From: Bacillota bacterium
GTDB taxonomy: Bacteria > Bacillota > Clostridia > Christensenellales > SZUA-584
DNA: 34,533 bases
Direction of reading: 5' to 3'
NCBI GenBank assembly: GCA_023399095.1
Contig: JAEWQS010000007.1
Coordinates: forward strand, 1 to 34,533
Below the pieces are notes generated by a model. The model searched no databases. It was given only the letters and a program-made list of their open reading frames with translations, and was not told where the DNA came from. A program made the position numbers and the translations under genes. Positions 14,869 to 23,524 of this stretch are shown one piece after another (within the stretch, counting starts at the first letter, position 1; each line of letters starts with the position of its first letter).

Positions 14869-16680
14869 GTGGTTATCGAAGGAAAACTCAAGTCGGCTGT
14901 ACCGCTCGATGAGTTAACGATACAGTCGATAAAAAAGCGCTTTGAATCGCTCACGGGCGCAGATATCACGTTTAAAACAGAAGTCATTCCGGAGCTGCTC
15001 GGCGGTTTTGTTGTTGTGCTCAACAATAAGGTTTACGACAGAAGCGTCCGTTCGCATCTGGGAAAAATAAAGAATTATATTATCGATACGGAATCACCGT
15101 ATCAAGAGGATGCTCTCGAAGAGGGCGATTTCGACCTGGACTTCAGTGCGGAAGAATTCAGCGAGATCGCGAAAGAAAGAATCGGTAAATTCGCACAAAA
15201 CATGGACACCAGCGAAGTGGGTACCGTCACGTACGCAGGTGACGGTATTGTTCATGTGGCCGGGCTGGACGGCTGTAAATACGGCGAGCTTCTCGAATTT
15301 GAGAACAACGCTTACGGCATCGTAATGAATCTTTCGAAAGAGAGCCTCGGTGCTGTTTTGTTAAATGGAGCGGCAGACGTGACCGAAGGATCAACCGTGC
15401 GTAACACGGGTACAGTGGTGCAGGTTCCTGTTGGTGACACGCTGCTTGGGCGCGTGGTGAGCCCGCTTGGCGTACCGATGGACAGCAAGGGCAAGATCGC
15501 CGCCACTAGCTACCGTACGATTGAAGCGGAAGCACCGCAGATATTCGACAGGCAGGGCGTCAGACAGCCGCTGGAAACGGGCATCATGGCGATTGACAGT
15601 ATGATCCCAATCGGCAAAGGCCAAAGAGAGCTTATTATCGGTGACAGGCAGACCGGAAAAACAGCCGTCGCGGTGGATACAATACTCAATCAAAAGGGTA
15701 AAAACGTTTGCTGCGTGTATGTGGCGATCGGCCAAAAAGCGTCAACAATCGCGGGAATTATACAAACGCTTGAGGAAGAAGGCGCAATGGAGTATACCGT
15801 TGTCGTGGCTTCCACCGGCAGCGATATGCCGGCGATGCAGTACATTGCTCCTTACGCGGGCTGTGCGATTGCCGAAGAGTTTATGTACAAAGGCAAAGAC
15901 GCTTTGATCGTTTATGACGATTTATCCAAGCACGCGGTGGCATACAGAACGATGTCGCTGCTGCTGCGCCGTCCGCCGGGCCGCGAGGCTTATCCGGGAG
16001 ACGTTTTTTATCTGCATTCGCGTCTTCTTGAACGCGCGGCGAAGCTCAACGATGAACATGGCGGCGGTTCTATAACGGCGCTGCCCATCATTGAAACGAT
16101 GGCGGGTGACATCTCCGCATACATACCCACAAACGTGATTTCCATCACAGACGGTCAGATATTCTTAGAATCCGAGCTTTTTAACGCGGGCATACGGCCA
16201 GCCGTTAACGTGGGGCTTTCCGTATCGCGTGTGGGCGGCAGTGCGCAGACCAAAGCGATGAGAAAGGTGGCGGGCAGGCTGCGTCTCGACCTGGCACAAT
16301 ACCGCGAGCTTGCGGTTTTCGCTCAGTTTGCGTCGGATTTGGACAAGGCCACGCGTGAAACGCTGGAGCAGGGTGCCAGGCTTACGGAGGCATTAAAGCA
16401 GACGCAATATTCACCGCTGCCCATGGCCAGCCAAGTCATCATGCTATATGTGGCCGTTAATAAGTTTTTGGTCAAGCTTCCAATGACGCATGTCAAACCG
16501 TTTTTGAAGCAGTATCTGCAGTATGTGGATACCAATAATCCGGATGTGCGCATTGGTATCAACAAAACGGGAGATCTGTCTGAATCGGCTGTATCGTCTC
16601 TTCGAAAGACTGCCGAATCGTTTTTAAAAACGTACTGCCTGCAGAACGGTATTAAAATAGAGGAAGAGGAAGACGCGTAA
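14869..16680 (+). CDS. atpA: Delta C-domain fused to ATP synthase alpha
   Basis: 603 residues, about 95 longer than a usual alpha. Residues 1-71 match the C-terminal domain of subunit delta (KLKSAVPLD, PELLGGFVVVLNNKVYDRSV, then a final helix). Residues ~72-91 are an acidic linker. From ~92 (DFSAEEFSEIAKERI) it is a complete alpha: SEVGTVTYAGDG at 115-126, Walker A GDRQTGKT at 258-265, GGGSITALPIIET at 398-410 and the Arg finger R454 in SVSRVGG. Start GTG 14869 abuts the atpF stop, with AGAGGG about 8 bp upstream. No ATG with a ribosome site is seen at the delta-alpha boundary. The N-terminal domain of delta is not encoded in the operon. Confidence 0.93.
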   Translation: MVIEGKLKSAVPLDELTIQSIKKRFESLTGADITFKTEVIPELLGGFVVVLNNKVYDRSVRSHLGKIKNYIIDTESPYQEDALEEGDFDLDFSAEEFSEIAKERIGKFAQNMDTSEVGTVTYAGDGIVHVAGLDGCKYGELLEFENNAYGIVMNLSKESLGAVLLNGAADVTEGSTVRNTGTVVQVPVGDTLLGRVVSPLGVPMDSKGKIAATSYRTIEAEAPQIFDRQGVRQPLETGIMAIDSMIPIGKGQRELIIGDRQTGKTAVAVDTILNQKGKNVCCVYVAIGQKASTIAGIIQTLEEEGAMEYTVVVASTGSDMPAMQYIAPYAGCAIAEEFMYKGKDALIVYDDLSKHAVAYRTMSLLLRRPPGREAYPGDVFYLHSRLLERAAKLNDEHGGGSITALPIIETMAGDISAYIPTNVISITDGQIFLESELFNAGIRPAVNVGLSVSRVGGSAQTKAMRKVAGRLRLDLAQYRELAVFAQFASDLDKATRETLEQGARLTEALKQTQYSPLPMASQVIMLYVAVNKFLVKLPMTHVKPFLKQYLQYVDTNNPDVRIGINKTGDLSESAVSSLRKTAESFLKTYCLQNGIKIEEEEDA

Positions 16681-17543
16681 TGGCGAGCATGGCTGATATA
16701 AAACACAGCATACACTCGATTTCCGAGACGGAGCAGATCACACGTGCCATGCACCTTATTTCCACGTCCAAGATGAAAAAGGCCATCAGCAAGTACGAAT
16801 CCAATCATGTGCATTTCGAACGTGTGCAGTCCGCCCTTAAAGACATTTTTGTGCATACGTCTGAGCTTGAGCATCCTTGGGTGGGAGCGAGCAAGGGCAA
16901 AAGAGCCGCATATATTGTGATTGCGGCGGATAAGGGCATGTGCGGCGGCTACAACCACAATGTACTCAACCTCGCTCTGAAGCACATGCAGCAGTCTTCC
17001 GAACGCTATATCTTAACGGTCGGACATATGGCGCGAGCGTTTTTTGACCGACGCGGCTATATGGTTGACGTTGAATTTCTGCATGTGTCGCAGAACCCGT
17101 CCCTTTATAATGCGCGTAATATCACGAGCGATATATTAGAGCTTTTCGATAACGGCATCATGGACGAAGTGTATGTGGTATACACAAAATTCATTTCCGT
17201 GATGAAGCAGGAACCGCGCGTGATTAAGCTGTTGCCGCTGTGCATCGCCGATCTTATCGACATCACAGAGGAAACGCAGTATAATGCGGAGCTTTTCTAT
17301 CATCCCTCGCCCAAAGAAGTGTTTGACATACTTGTGCCGCAATACATCATCGGCCTTGTGTACGGCTGCCTTGTGCAAAGCTTTGCCAGTGAGCAGTGCG
17401 CGCGCATGACGGCGATGGAAAACGCGACCAACAATGCGGAAGAGATGATTAATAACCTTTCGAAGGAATACAACCGGGCGCGGCAATTTGCCATTACCAA
17501 CGAGATCTCTGAGATTATCGGAGCCCTCGAAGCTTTAAAATAG
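16680..17543 (+). CDS. atpG: F-type ATP synthase subunit gamma
   Basis: 287 residues, normal length. N- and C-terminal helices form the rotor coiled coil (ITRAMHLISTSKMKKA near 20-35; AMENATNNAEEMINNLSKEYNRARQ near 245-270). The middle is the Rossmann-like domain with IAADKGMCGGYNHNV near residue 80. The ATG shares one base with the preceding stop, so translation is coupled to the delta-alpha gene. Confidence 0.94.
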   Translation: MASMADIKHSIHSISETEQITRAMHLISTSKMKKAISKYESNHVHFERVQSALKDIFVHTSELEHPWVGASKGKRAAYIVIAADKGMCGGYNHNVLNLALKHMQQSSERYILTVGHMARAFFDRRGYMVDVEFLHVSQNPSLYNARNITSDILELFDNGIMDEVYVVYTKFISVMKQEPRVIKLLPLCIADLIDITEETQYNAELFYHPSPKEVFDILVPQYIIGLVYGCLVQSFASEQCARMTAMENATNNAEEMINNLSKEYNRARQFAITNEISEIIGALEALK

Positions 17544-17558
17544 TGACGGGAGATCATT

Positions 17559-18971
17559 ATGGATGATTATAAAATCGTCAATAAAGGCGAACTCATACGA
17601 ATCACAGGGCCTGTTCTTGATGTGAAGTTCTATGACGGCCATTTACCTGCTATATACAATGCACTGGTGATCAATCTGGGAGATCGTGAGGTCTGGCTGG
17701 AGGTCGCCATGCATATCGGAGACGATACGGTGCGCTGCATTGCACTGCACGCCACAGAAGGTTTATACTGCGGTCTTGCGGTTATCAACACAGGGAGCGG
17801 CATTAGCGTGCCCGTGGGTCAAAAGACACTGGGCCGCGTGATGAACGCAATCGGACAGCCCATCGACGGAAAAGGCCCCATCAGCGCGCCTGTGCGACTG
17901 CCGATTCATCGCCAGCCGCCCAAGTTCTCTGATCAGAATCCGGCAACGGAGCTATTTGAAACGGGCATTAAGGTTATCGACCTGCTTGCGCCGTATGCCA
18001 AGGGCGGCAAAATCGGTCTGTTCGGCGGTGCGGGCGTGGGCAAAACAGTGCTTATCATGGAGCTCATCCGCAATATCGCCACAGAGCACGGCGGTTATAG
18101 CGTGTTTACGGGCGTGGGTGAAAGAAGCCGTGAGGGCAACGAGCTTATTGAAGAGATGAGCGAATCCGGCGTTATTGAAAAGACATGTCTGGCTTTCGGA
18201 CAGATGAACGAACCGCCGGGCTCCAGAATGCGTGTGGCGTTTGCGGGGCTGACACTCGCGGAGCATCTGAGGGACGAAGAGCATCAGGACGTGCTGCTGT
18301 TTATCGACAACATCTATCGTTTTATACAGGCGGGCTCCGAGGTTTCGGCGCTGCTTGGACGCATTCCGGCGGCGGTGGGCTATCAGCCGACACTCGCGTA
18401 TGAGCTTGGCGTTTTGCAGGAGCGCATCACGTCCACAAAGGGCGGCTCCATCACGTCGGTGCAGGCCATTTATGTGCCCGCGGACGACCTGACAGACCCT
18501 GCTCCGGCCACAACCTTTTCGCATCTTGATGCCACAACGGTGCTTTCGCGCCAGATCGCAGAGCTGGGTATTTATCCCGCGATTAATCCGCTCGAATCTA
18601 CGTCGCGCATACTCGACCCGCGTATCGTCGGCGAGAAACATTACAACGTGGCGCGGCGTGTGCAAGAGGTGCTCCAGCGTTACAAGGAGCTTCAGGACAT
18701 TATTGCGATACTTGGTATGGAAGATCTGAGCGATACCGACAAAACCATCGTGTATCGCGCGAGAAAGATACAGCGTTTCTTCTCTCAGCCCATGACGGTG
18801 GCGGAGGTGTTCTCGGGCATTCCCGGCAAATACGTGCCGCTCGAACGTACGATAGAGAGCTTCCGCGCCGTGGTAGACGGCGAGGTGGATGATATCCCCG
18901 AAGGCGCGTTCTTTATGGCGGGCGATATCGACGATGTGAAGCAAAGGGCCAAAAAGGCCAACGTGGGGTGA
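17559..18971 (+). CDS. atpD: F-type ATP synthase subunit beta
   Basis: 470 residues. Catalytic subunit: Walker A GGAGVGKT at 156-163, the catalytic Glu in GERSREGNE near 188, Walker B VLLFIDN, and the DELSEED-like region DLSDTDK near 390 in a divergent form. VPADDLTDPAPATTF is intact. Some usual positions differ, for example DNIYRF for DNIFRF and SGVIEK, but nothing suggests loss of catalysis. GGGAG precedes the ATG. Confidence 0.95.
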   Translation: MDDYKIVNKGELIRITGPVLDVKFYDGHLPAIYNALVINLGDREVWLEVAMHIGDDTVRCIALHATEGLYCGLAVINTGSGISVPVGQKTLGRVMNAIGQPIDGKGPISAPVRLPIHRQPPKFSDQNPATELFETGIKVIDLLAPYAKGGKIGLFGGAGVGKTVLIMELIRNIATEHGGYSVFTGVGERSREGNELIEEMSESGVIEKTCLAFGQMNEPPGSRMRVAFAGLTLAEHLRDEEHQDVLLFIDNIYRFIQAGSEVSALLGRIPAAVGYQPTLAYELGVLQERITSTKGGSITSVQAIYVPADDLTDPAPATTFSHLDATTVLSRQIAELGIYPAINPLESTSRILDPRIVGEKHYNVARRVQEVLQRYKELQDIIAILGMEDLSDTDKTIVYRARKIQRFFSQPMTVAEVFSGIPGKYVPLERTIESFRAVVDGEVDDIPEGAFFMAGDIDDVKQRAKKANVG

Positions 18972-18975
18972 TTTT

Positions 18976-19392
18976 ATGCCTGCAAAGTATATGCTGGAAG
19001 TCATCACGCCCGAGAGGATATTCTTCCGCGGTGAAGTGGAGAGCGTGATCATTCCGACACCGGACGGCACAATGAGCATACAGAAGATGCACGAGCCCAT
19101 GGTGGCCGCGGTCACTATCGGCGCGATGAAGCTGTTGGTAGACGGTGAGTGGCTGGAATGCACCACATCCGAGGGCTTTGTTGAGGTTCGCCCCGACGAA
19201 ACGATCATATTCTCTCAGACAGCCGAATGGCCCAATGAGATTGATATTCGCCGCGCTCAGGAGGCCAAGGAACGTGCCGAAGAGCGTTTGCGCCAGTCAC
19301 AGAGCCATCAGGAATACATGCAGAATCAAATTGCGCTGGCCAGAGCGATGGTGCGTCTGCGGGCCGGGCGCAGAAGCCGGAATCTCGACTGA
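18976..19392 (+). CDS. atpC: F-type ATP synthase subunit epsilon
   Basis: 138 residues. An N-terminal beta-sandwich (LEVITPERIFFRGEVESVIIPTPDG) is followed by two C-terminal helices rich in Arg/Glu (QEAKERAEERLRQSQ, QIALARAMVRLRAG). The helices can insert into F1 and inhibit hydrolysis in this family. The usual GEIGILPGH segment is replaced by GTMSIQKMHEPM. It is the last gene of the operon, 4 bp after atpD, and is followed by a terminator. Confidence 0.92.
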   Translation: MPAKYMLEVITPERIFFRGEVESVIIPTPDGTMSIQKMHEPMVAAVTIGAMKLLVDGEWLECTTSEGFVEVRPDETIIFSQTAEWPNEIDIRRAQEAKERAEERLRQSQSHQEYMQNQIALARAMVRLRAGRRSRNLD

Positions 19393-19400
19393 GGAAACAT

Positions 19401-19431
19401 ACGCTGCAATTATTGCGGCGTTTAGTTTTTT
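19401..19431 (+). terminator. Terminator of the ATP synthase operon
   Basis: ACGCTGCAA (19401-19409) pairs with TTGCGGCGT (19413-19421), one wobble, loop TTA, then TTAGTTTTTT. Confidence 0.88.
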
Positions 19432-19473
19432 ACTTGGCTACAAAGCGCGATTTTTCGGGTGGATGATGAAGCA

Positions 19474-20058
19474 ATGACGCAGCTTATACTGTTAAGACAC
19501 GGCAAAACGGAGCTCAATGAAAAAAAAGTGTATTGCGGGAGCAGCGACCCGGCTTTATCGGTTCAGGGTATTATAGAGACAGAGCGCACCGCGAATTGCC
19601 TGATAGCGTATACGCCCGACTGCTTGTATACGAGTGAAAGGCAGCGCGCTCTTAAGACGGCGCAGATTGTGATGCCAAACATGCCTGTGACAACCGTGCC
19701 CGCGCTTTGCGAACTGGATTTCGGCGATTTTGAGGGCCTAGACGCAAATGATATTGCGCGCCGTATGCCGGATGAGTGGCAGGTGTATCTGGGTGATCCG
19801 TATGGGTATTGCTTTCCGAACGGTGACTGCGTATCCGACTTTCTGAAGCGTTCGTCTGAGGCGGTGAGGCAAATCGTTAAGCGGCACCAAGGGCAGCGCA
19901 TACTCATCGTAACACACAAGGGTGTCATCACGGCGGCGCTCTCATACTATCTTCATGGGGACTTATCGCATACATTTCACTACGACATCCGTCCCTCCGG
20001 GTTTGCGAAACTCAACATTTCTGATGACTTTTGTGTTCTGACACAGCTTTATTCATAA
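19474..20058 (+). CDS. Histidine phosphatase family protein
   Basis: About 194 residues of the phosphoglycerate-mutase-like clan. It shows the phospho-accepting His in LILLRHGKTE (H9), a Glu-rich ELDFGDFEGL segment near residue 82 and the second catalytic His in ILIVTHKGVI near 147. Substrates in this clan range from alpha-ribazole phosphate to small sugars, so none is assigned. The ATG at 19474 is preferred to a GTG at 19459, which would lie in the GGGTGG-type ribosome site. It follows the atp terminator and has no clear promoter of its own. Confidence 0.87.
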   Translation: MTQLILLRHGKTELNEKKVYCGSSDPALSVQGIIETERTANCLIAYTPDCLYTSERQRALKTAQIVMPNMPVTTVPALCELDFGDFEGLDANDIARRMPDEWQVYLGDPYGYCFPNGDCVSDFLKRSSEAVRQIVKRHQGQRILIVTHKGVITAALSYYLHGDLSHTFHYDIRPSGFAKLNISDDFCVLTQLYS

Positions 20059-20094
20059 AAAATACAAAGAAATCGCTCTTTTAGGTATATTTTT

Positions 20095-20123
20095 TTGACT
20101 TTGGTCGATAATCACCGTATCAA
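20095..20123 (+). promoter_or_regulatory. Promoter of the TetR-flavodoxin pair
   Basis: TTGACT (20095-20100), 17 bp, TATCAA (20118-20123), 36 bp before the TetR start. No clear palindrome was found here to serve as the regulator's own operator. Confidence 0.55.
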
Positions 20124-20159
20124 CACACGGGATATATGACCGTCACAAGGGAGGAAACC

Positions 20160-20738
20160 ATGCCAGGAGAAAGAGCGACGAAAATGTTGATTTTAAGCAG
20201 TGCGCGTACGTTGTTCAGCGAGCAGGGCTATGAACACACACCTGTTGAGGAGATATGCGCGCTAGCCGGCATTGCAAAGGGAACGTTTTTTTACTACTTT
20301 GAGAGCAAGCAGTCAATCGTGCGATACATCGTGGCCATGCAGTTAGAGGAGTACAAGCAAAGGCTAAAGGATCAGATGGAAACCTTCGAGGATTCGATTT
20401 CCAAGGCGGAGTATTTCATTTCGGCGCTGATTGAGCAAGGACAAACTGCCAACGAAGCGAATACCTACTTTAAGGATATGGAACCCGAATGGTATTGCAC
20501 AGTGGTGAAGGAAGAGCGCATGCTTGCGCTGCTGCCGCTTCTCGAAGATGTGGTGATGGAGGGAATTAAGGAAGGGTATTTTCGCCTCAAAAATCCGTCT
20601 GCATGCGCGGCCATCGCTTTCTTGGGAATCGATTCGTACCTGCATTTCAAACCGATGGACAGCGAAGAAACAAAGCGCGGCATACGCGAAATGACGGCCA
20701 AGACGCTTGGCCTGAAGGAGGCGTTGTTCGCTATATAA
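20160..20738 (+). CDS. TetR/AcrR family regulator
   Basis: 192 residues. The N-terminal HTH is typical: ARTLFSEQGYEHTPVEEICALAGIAKGTFFYYFESK, positions ~15-50. The rest is the variable effector domain. GGGAGG lies 5 bp upstream of the ATG at 20160; the in-frame ATG at 20136 has no such site. The flavodoxin gene starts 14 bp downstream, so it is the probable target of the regulator. Confidence 0.9.
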   Translation: MPGERATKMLILSSARTLFSEQGYEHTPVEEICALAGIAKGTFFYYFESKQSIVRYIVAMQLEEYKQRLKDQMETFEDSISKAEYFISALIEQGQTANEANTYFKDMEPEWYCTVVKEERMLALLPLLEDVVMEGIKEGYFRLKNPSACAAIAFLGIDSYLHFKPMDSEETKRGIREMTAKTLGLKEALFAI

Positions 20739-20752
20739 TAAGGAGGGAATCC

Positions 20753-21241
20753 ATGAAAACGGCGGTTGTTTATTATTCTTTGGACGGAAGCACAAGAGAA
20801 GCGGCACATATCATCGCTCAAAGACTCGGCGCGGACGTATTTGAACTCGAAGAGGTGAAGAAAAGAAGCGGCAAGCCTTTGTCTTTCATGGCAGCGGCAT
20901 TCGGCGCACTTACCGGCAAAAAGAGCCGCCTTAAAGAAAACCCAGCCGAAAAAATGAGTGAGTTTGACAGAATCTATGTCGGTTCGCCGATATGGGCATC
21001 GCGCACCGTTCCCGCAGTCAATACATTTTTATGTGCGCTCAAGGCAGCAAACAAGGAAATTATTATCTTTACGTTGCAGGCTGACCCCAATCCGGCGGTG
21101 CTCGAAGGGGTGCAAAAGCTTGCGGGGAGGCTTGAGCAGCGCGGGGCAAAGATAGGCAAGGTAATGCGTATTCACGGAGAGAGTCCCGGCAAAACAGCAT
21201 TGAAGCAGCATCTGGCTGAGCAGATTGATAAGCAGCTTTAG
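20753..21241 (+). CDS. Flavodoxin-like protein
   Basis: 162 residues. FMN phosphate-binding loop near the N-terminus, YSLDGSTREAA (residues 8-18, the T/S-x-T/S-G-x-T type), followed by DRIYVGSPIWASRTVPAVNTFL near 80. This matches flavodoxin/WrbA-like NADPH-FMN proteins with a redox role. AAGGAGG lies 6 bp before the ATG. It is transcribed with the TetR gene just upstream. Confidence 0.88.
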   Translation: MKTAVVYYSLDGSTREAAHIIAQRLGADVFELEEVKKRSGKPLSFMAAAFGALTGKKSRLKENPAEKMSEFDRIYVGSPIWASRTVPAVNTFLCALKAANKEIIIFTLQADPNPAVLEGVQKLAGRLEQRGAKIGKVMRIHGESPGKTALKQHLAEQIDKQL

Positions 21242-21267
21242 AGGAAACATGGCGAAAATTGGTTAGA

Positions 21268-21320
21268 TGTTACAGATGTGTTACGGAAATATTGACATGA
21301 TGCAATTTATACGCTATGAT
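21268..21320 (+). promoter_or_regulatory. Hydrolase 1 promoter with WalR-like box
   Basis: TGTTAC (21268-21273) and TGTTAC (21279-21284) form a perfect direct repeat, 11-bp period. After 7 bp comes TTGACA (21292-21297), then 17 bp and TATGAT (21315-21320). The WalR consensus is TGTWAH-N5-TGTWAH, and both half-sites match it fully. Confidence 0.75.
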
Positions 21321-21368
21321 TAGGATACTGAGTTCGCGTATCCACGTTTATAAGGAGAAAAAGCCGAT

Positions 21369-22922
21369 ATGGCAAAGCATTCGGGCATTCGTGCTCTGAA
21401 GAATCTTAAAAACATGAATAAAAATACTCGGCAAGTGGCGACGCGTCGAATTGCTGTTTCGAGGCAGGGAGATGCGGCGGTCGTCGAGTCGGCTATGAAC
21501 GCCCCTGTGTTTCTGGAGGAGACGCCTGTTTTTTCGGGCGGTTCATTTGATTTTACCGATTCCGGATCACGCTCTGGCAACAATATGCGTACGAAGAAAA
21601 TCATCGATAACCTTAATATAGGTAGTCGCCAGAACAATAAGAAATCGGGCATAGGCGCCAAGCTGCATGTGCTTCTTCACACGATTACAGGCAAACGCAC
21701 TAAGGATAGAGCCGCGCTGGATTTTGCGATGAACCACAAGCGCGTCAGTAAAAGAGAGCACCGCAAGCGTATTTTTGCATATATCGGGACAGGTTTTGTG
21801 GTGGTCGCCGTGCTGCTGGCCTTGGTGCTTGTTCCCGGGGGGAAAGCGGCATCAACAAATGGATCGGGTCACAGCTCTGGGTCTGGCAACGGTTTAGGAA
21901 AAGAGGCCGCCATGGCTGCGGTTGTCGGCGAAATCGGCACGAAGAGCAGCATTACCGATAAATCATCAGAATCACCGGCGCCATTACCTTCGGCTTCGCC
22001 GTCGGTAAGCATGGCAGCCGCAGCAGCGACAGACGAATCGCCAGAGCCGTCAGTATCGTCATCCCTTGCGGAGATACCCACGGAGGCGCCGGCTGAGACG
22101 CCCACCATGACGCCGACACCAGAACCGACGGAGGCACCGACGCCCATACCCACAACGGAGCCGGATCCCACACCGCCGCCGATAACGGCCAAGGGCTGCG
22201 TTGATTTCTTTGTAGTCGAAGCGGATGCTTATTACAATGAAATGGGTTATTCCAATAATCACTACGAATATACAGAAGATGATGTATACATGCTTGCGCA
22301 GATTATTCAATCTGAAGCGGGCGGCGAGACCCGCGAAGGCATGATCGCTGTTGGCAACGTGGTGATGAACCGCGTACTGAACCGTCACAAATTTGGAAGC
22401 AGCGTTGCAGCGGTGATCACAGCGCCCGGCCAATTCGCTTATAATCCGGACAGAAAGCCATCATCCAGCGCAAAAAGAGCGGCACGTTCCGTGCTGCAGG
22501 ATGAAAATTGGGTGATACCACAGGATATCTACTTTTTCCGTTCCGGCGTGTCTGCGGGTGGAGATTGGGGAAGCCATCGGTTTTATACCAAGATCGGCGG
22601 ACACTGCTTCTACAGACACAGCTACAGCGGCCGCCACCGCGGCGGTGAAGCGCCGCCTGAGTTATTCAATCGTACATTTAAGTATGCGCAGTATGGCTGC
22701 AAGCCAGAAGACCGTGTCTACCGCATACAGTATATGCTTAATAAGCTCGGGTATGATGTGAAGGCAGACAAATATTTCGGCAAAGACTCGGTGAATGCGC
22801 TCAAGAAATTTCAAGAGGAGCATGGTCTGGAAGCGGACGGCATTGCAGGCCCGTCAACAGTAGAAACGCTGATCGAAGAATTCGGACTCAGTGACTACTA
22901 TTTGAAGTTTGTGGCTGAATAA
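21369..22922 (+). CDS. Membrane-anchored SleB-type cell-wall hydrolase 1
   Basis: 517 residues. A basic cytoplasmic N-tail of ~134 residues is followed by a membrane helix (~135-156) and a Ser/Pro/Thr/Glu-rich linker (~200-272). A SleB/Hydrolase_2 catalytic domain (~305-415) has its predicted catalytic Glu in QIIQSEAGGE, plus VGNVVMNRVL and GGHCFY. A C-terminal peptidoglycan-binding domain (~447-505) ends it. SleB-type enzymes cut glycan strands as lytic transglycosylases. The membrane anchor and vegetative-type promoter suggest a role in growing cells rather than spore germination. It is one of three paralogues here. Confidence 0.88.
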   Translation: MAKHSGIRALKNLKNMNKNTRQVATRRIAVSRQGDAAVVESAMNAPVFLEETPVFSGGSFDFTDSGSRSGNNMRTKKIIDNLNIGSRQNNKKSGIGAKLHVLLHTITGKRTKDRAALDFAMNHKRVSKREHRKRIFAYIGTGFVVVAVLLALVLVPGGKAASTNGSGHSSGSGNGLGKEAAMAAVVGEIGTKSSITDKSSESPAPLPSASPSVSMAAAAATDESPEPSVSSSLAEIPTEAPAETPTMTPTPEPTEAPTPIPTTEPDPTPPPITAKGCVDFFVVEADAYYNEMGYSNNHYEYTEDDVYMLAQIIQSEAGGETREGMIAVGNVVMNRVLNRHKFGSSVAAVITAPGQFAYNPDRKPSSSAKRAARSVLQDENWVIPQDIYFFRSGVSAGGDWGSHRFYTKIGGHCFYRHSYSGRHRGGEAPPELFNRTFKYAQYGCKPEDRVYRIQYMLNKLGYDVKADKYFGKDSVNALKKFQEEHGLEADGIAGPSTVETLIEEFGLSDYYLKFVAE

Positions 22923-22931
22923 AAGAATTTG

Positions 22932-22960
22932 AAGCCGTGGCAAAACGCTGCGGCTTTTTT
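22932..22960 (+). terminator. Terminator after hydrolase 1
   Basis: GCCGTGGC pairs with GCTGCGGC (two wobbles) around AAAAC, with AA/TT flanks, followed by TTTTTT. Confidence 0.8.
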
Positions 22961-22982
22961 TAATGATTTGCGGAGGACTAGA

Positions 22983-23345
22983 ATGAATTTTGAACTGTTG
23001 AACAAACGCTATGCGGTGTGCGCGCTGACCGAGCCGGTGTTGCCGGACGGTGAATTCGTATCGCTCACGATGAGCGGCGGAGAAGTGTCGCTGGTTTGTG
23101 AGGAAGAACAAGCACCTAAAGGGTGTAAAGCAGAAGCAGGATGGCGCGCACTTAAGATTATGGGTCCCTTGGATTTTTCTCTTGTGGGCATTCTGGCGGA
23201 TGTTTCAACGGTGCTCGCTACGGCAAAGGTCAGCATTTTTGCCGTATCTACCTATGAAACAGATTATGTGCTTGTTAAAGAAGAAAGTCTGAAACGGGCG
23301 CTGCAAGCGCTTGAAGCAAAAGGACATTCGATCAGCAGGGCATAA
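22983..23345 (+). CDS. ACT-domain protein (ACT_7-like)
   Basis: About 120 residues. Two beta-alpha ACT-like halves: RYAVCALTEPVLPDGEFVSL, then WRALKIMGPLDFSLVGILADVSTVLATAKVSIFAVSTYETDYVLV, the pattern of single ACT_7 proteins. These bind amino acids or similar small ligands in relatives; the ligand here is unknown. GGAGG lies 6 bp before the ATG at 22983. An earlier in-frame ATG (22929) lies in the preceding terminator. It lies between two hydrolase genes but after a terminator. Confidence 0.8.
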   Translation: MNFELLNKRYAVCALTEPVLPDGEFVSLTMSGGEVSLVCEEEQAPKGCKAEAGWRALKIMGPLDFSLVGILADVSTVLATAKVSIFAVSTYETDYVLVKEESLKRALQALEAKGHSISRA

Positions 23346-23355
23346 CGGGTTGAAT

Positions 23356-23408
23356 TATTACAGAAATATTACATAAAGATTTACAACGCGTCATATTTGG
23401 TCTATAAT
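23356..23408 (+). promoter_or_regulatory. Hydrolase 2 promoter with WalR-like box
   Basis: TATTAC (23356-23361) and TATTAC (23367-23372), 11-bp period, then 7 bp, TTTACA (23380-23385), 17 bp, TATAAT (23403-23408). Each half-site has A instead of the G of TGTTAC, so the match to the WalR consensus is weaker than at hydrolase 1, but the geometry is identical. Confidence 0.7.
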
Positions 23409-23524
23409 GATGCTGTGCAAATAGGAAGCACTGATTAATTGGGAGATGATGGATTGCCGAGAAGGTGACATGGAAGGATCTGTCCCGAATCAATCAGGGG
23501 TTCCCTAAGCCAAAGGAGATGCGC

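Noticed and set aside
15190..15215. Internal start that would yield a separate alpha subunit
   Set aside because: The only nearby in-frame ATG (codon 112) is inside the conserved alpha N-domain and lacks a ribosome site, so independent translation of alpha is not supported.
17952..19208. 418-codon open frame on the minus strand opposite atpD
   Set aside because: It is the antisense of a clear beta subunit gene, has a low-complexity His/Arg-rich translation and no ribosome site; it is a composition artefact.
21869..22192. Minus-strand Gly/Ser/Val repeat protein opposite hydrolase 1
   Set aside because: Antisense of the Pro/Thr/Glu linker; the repeat pattern is inherited from the coding strand.
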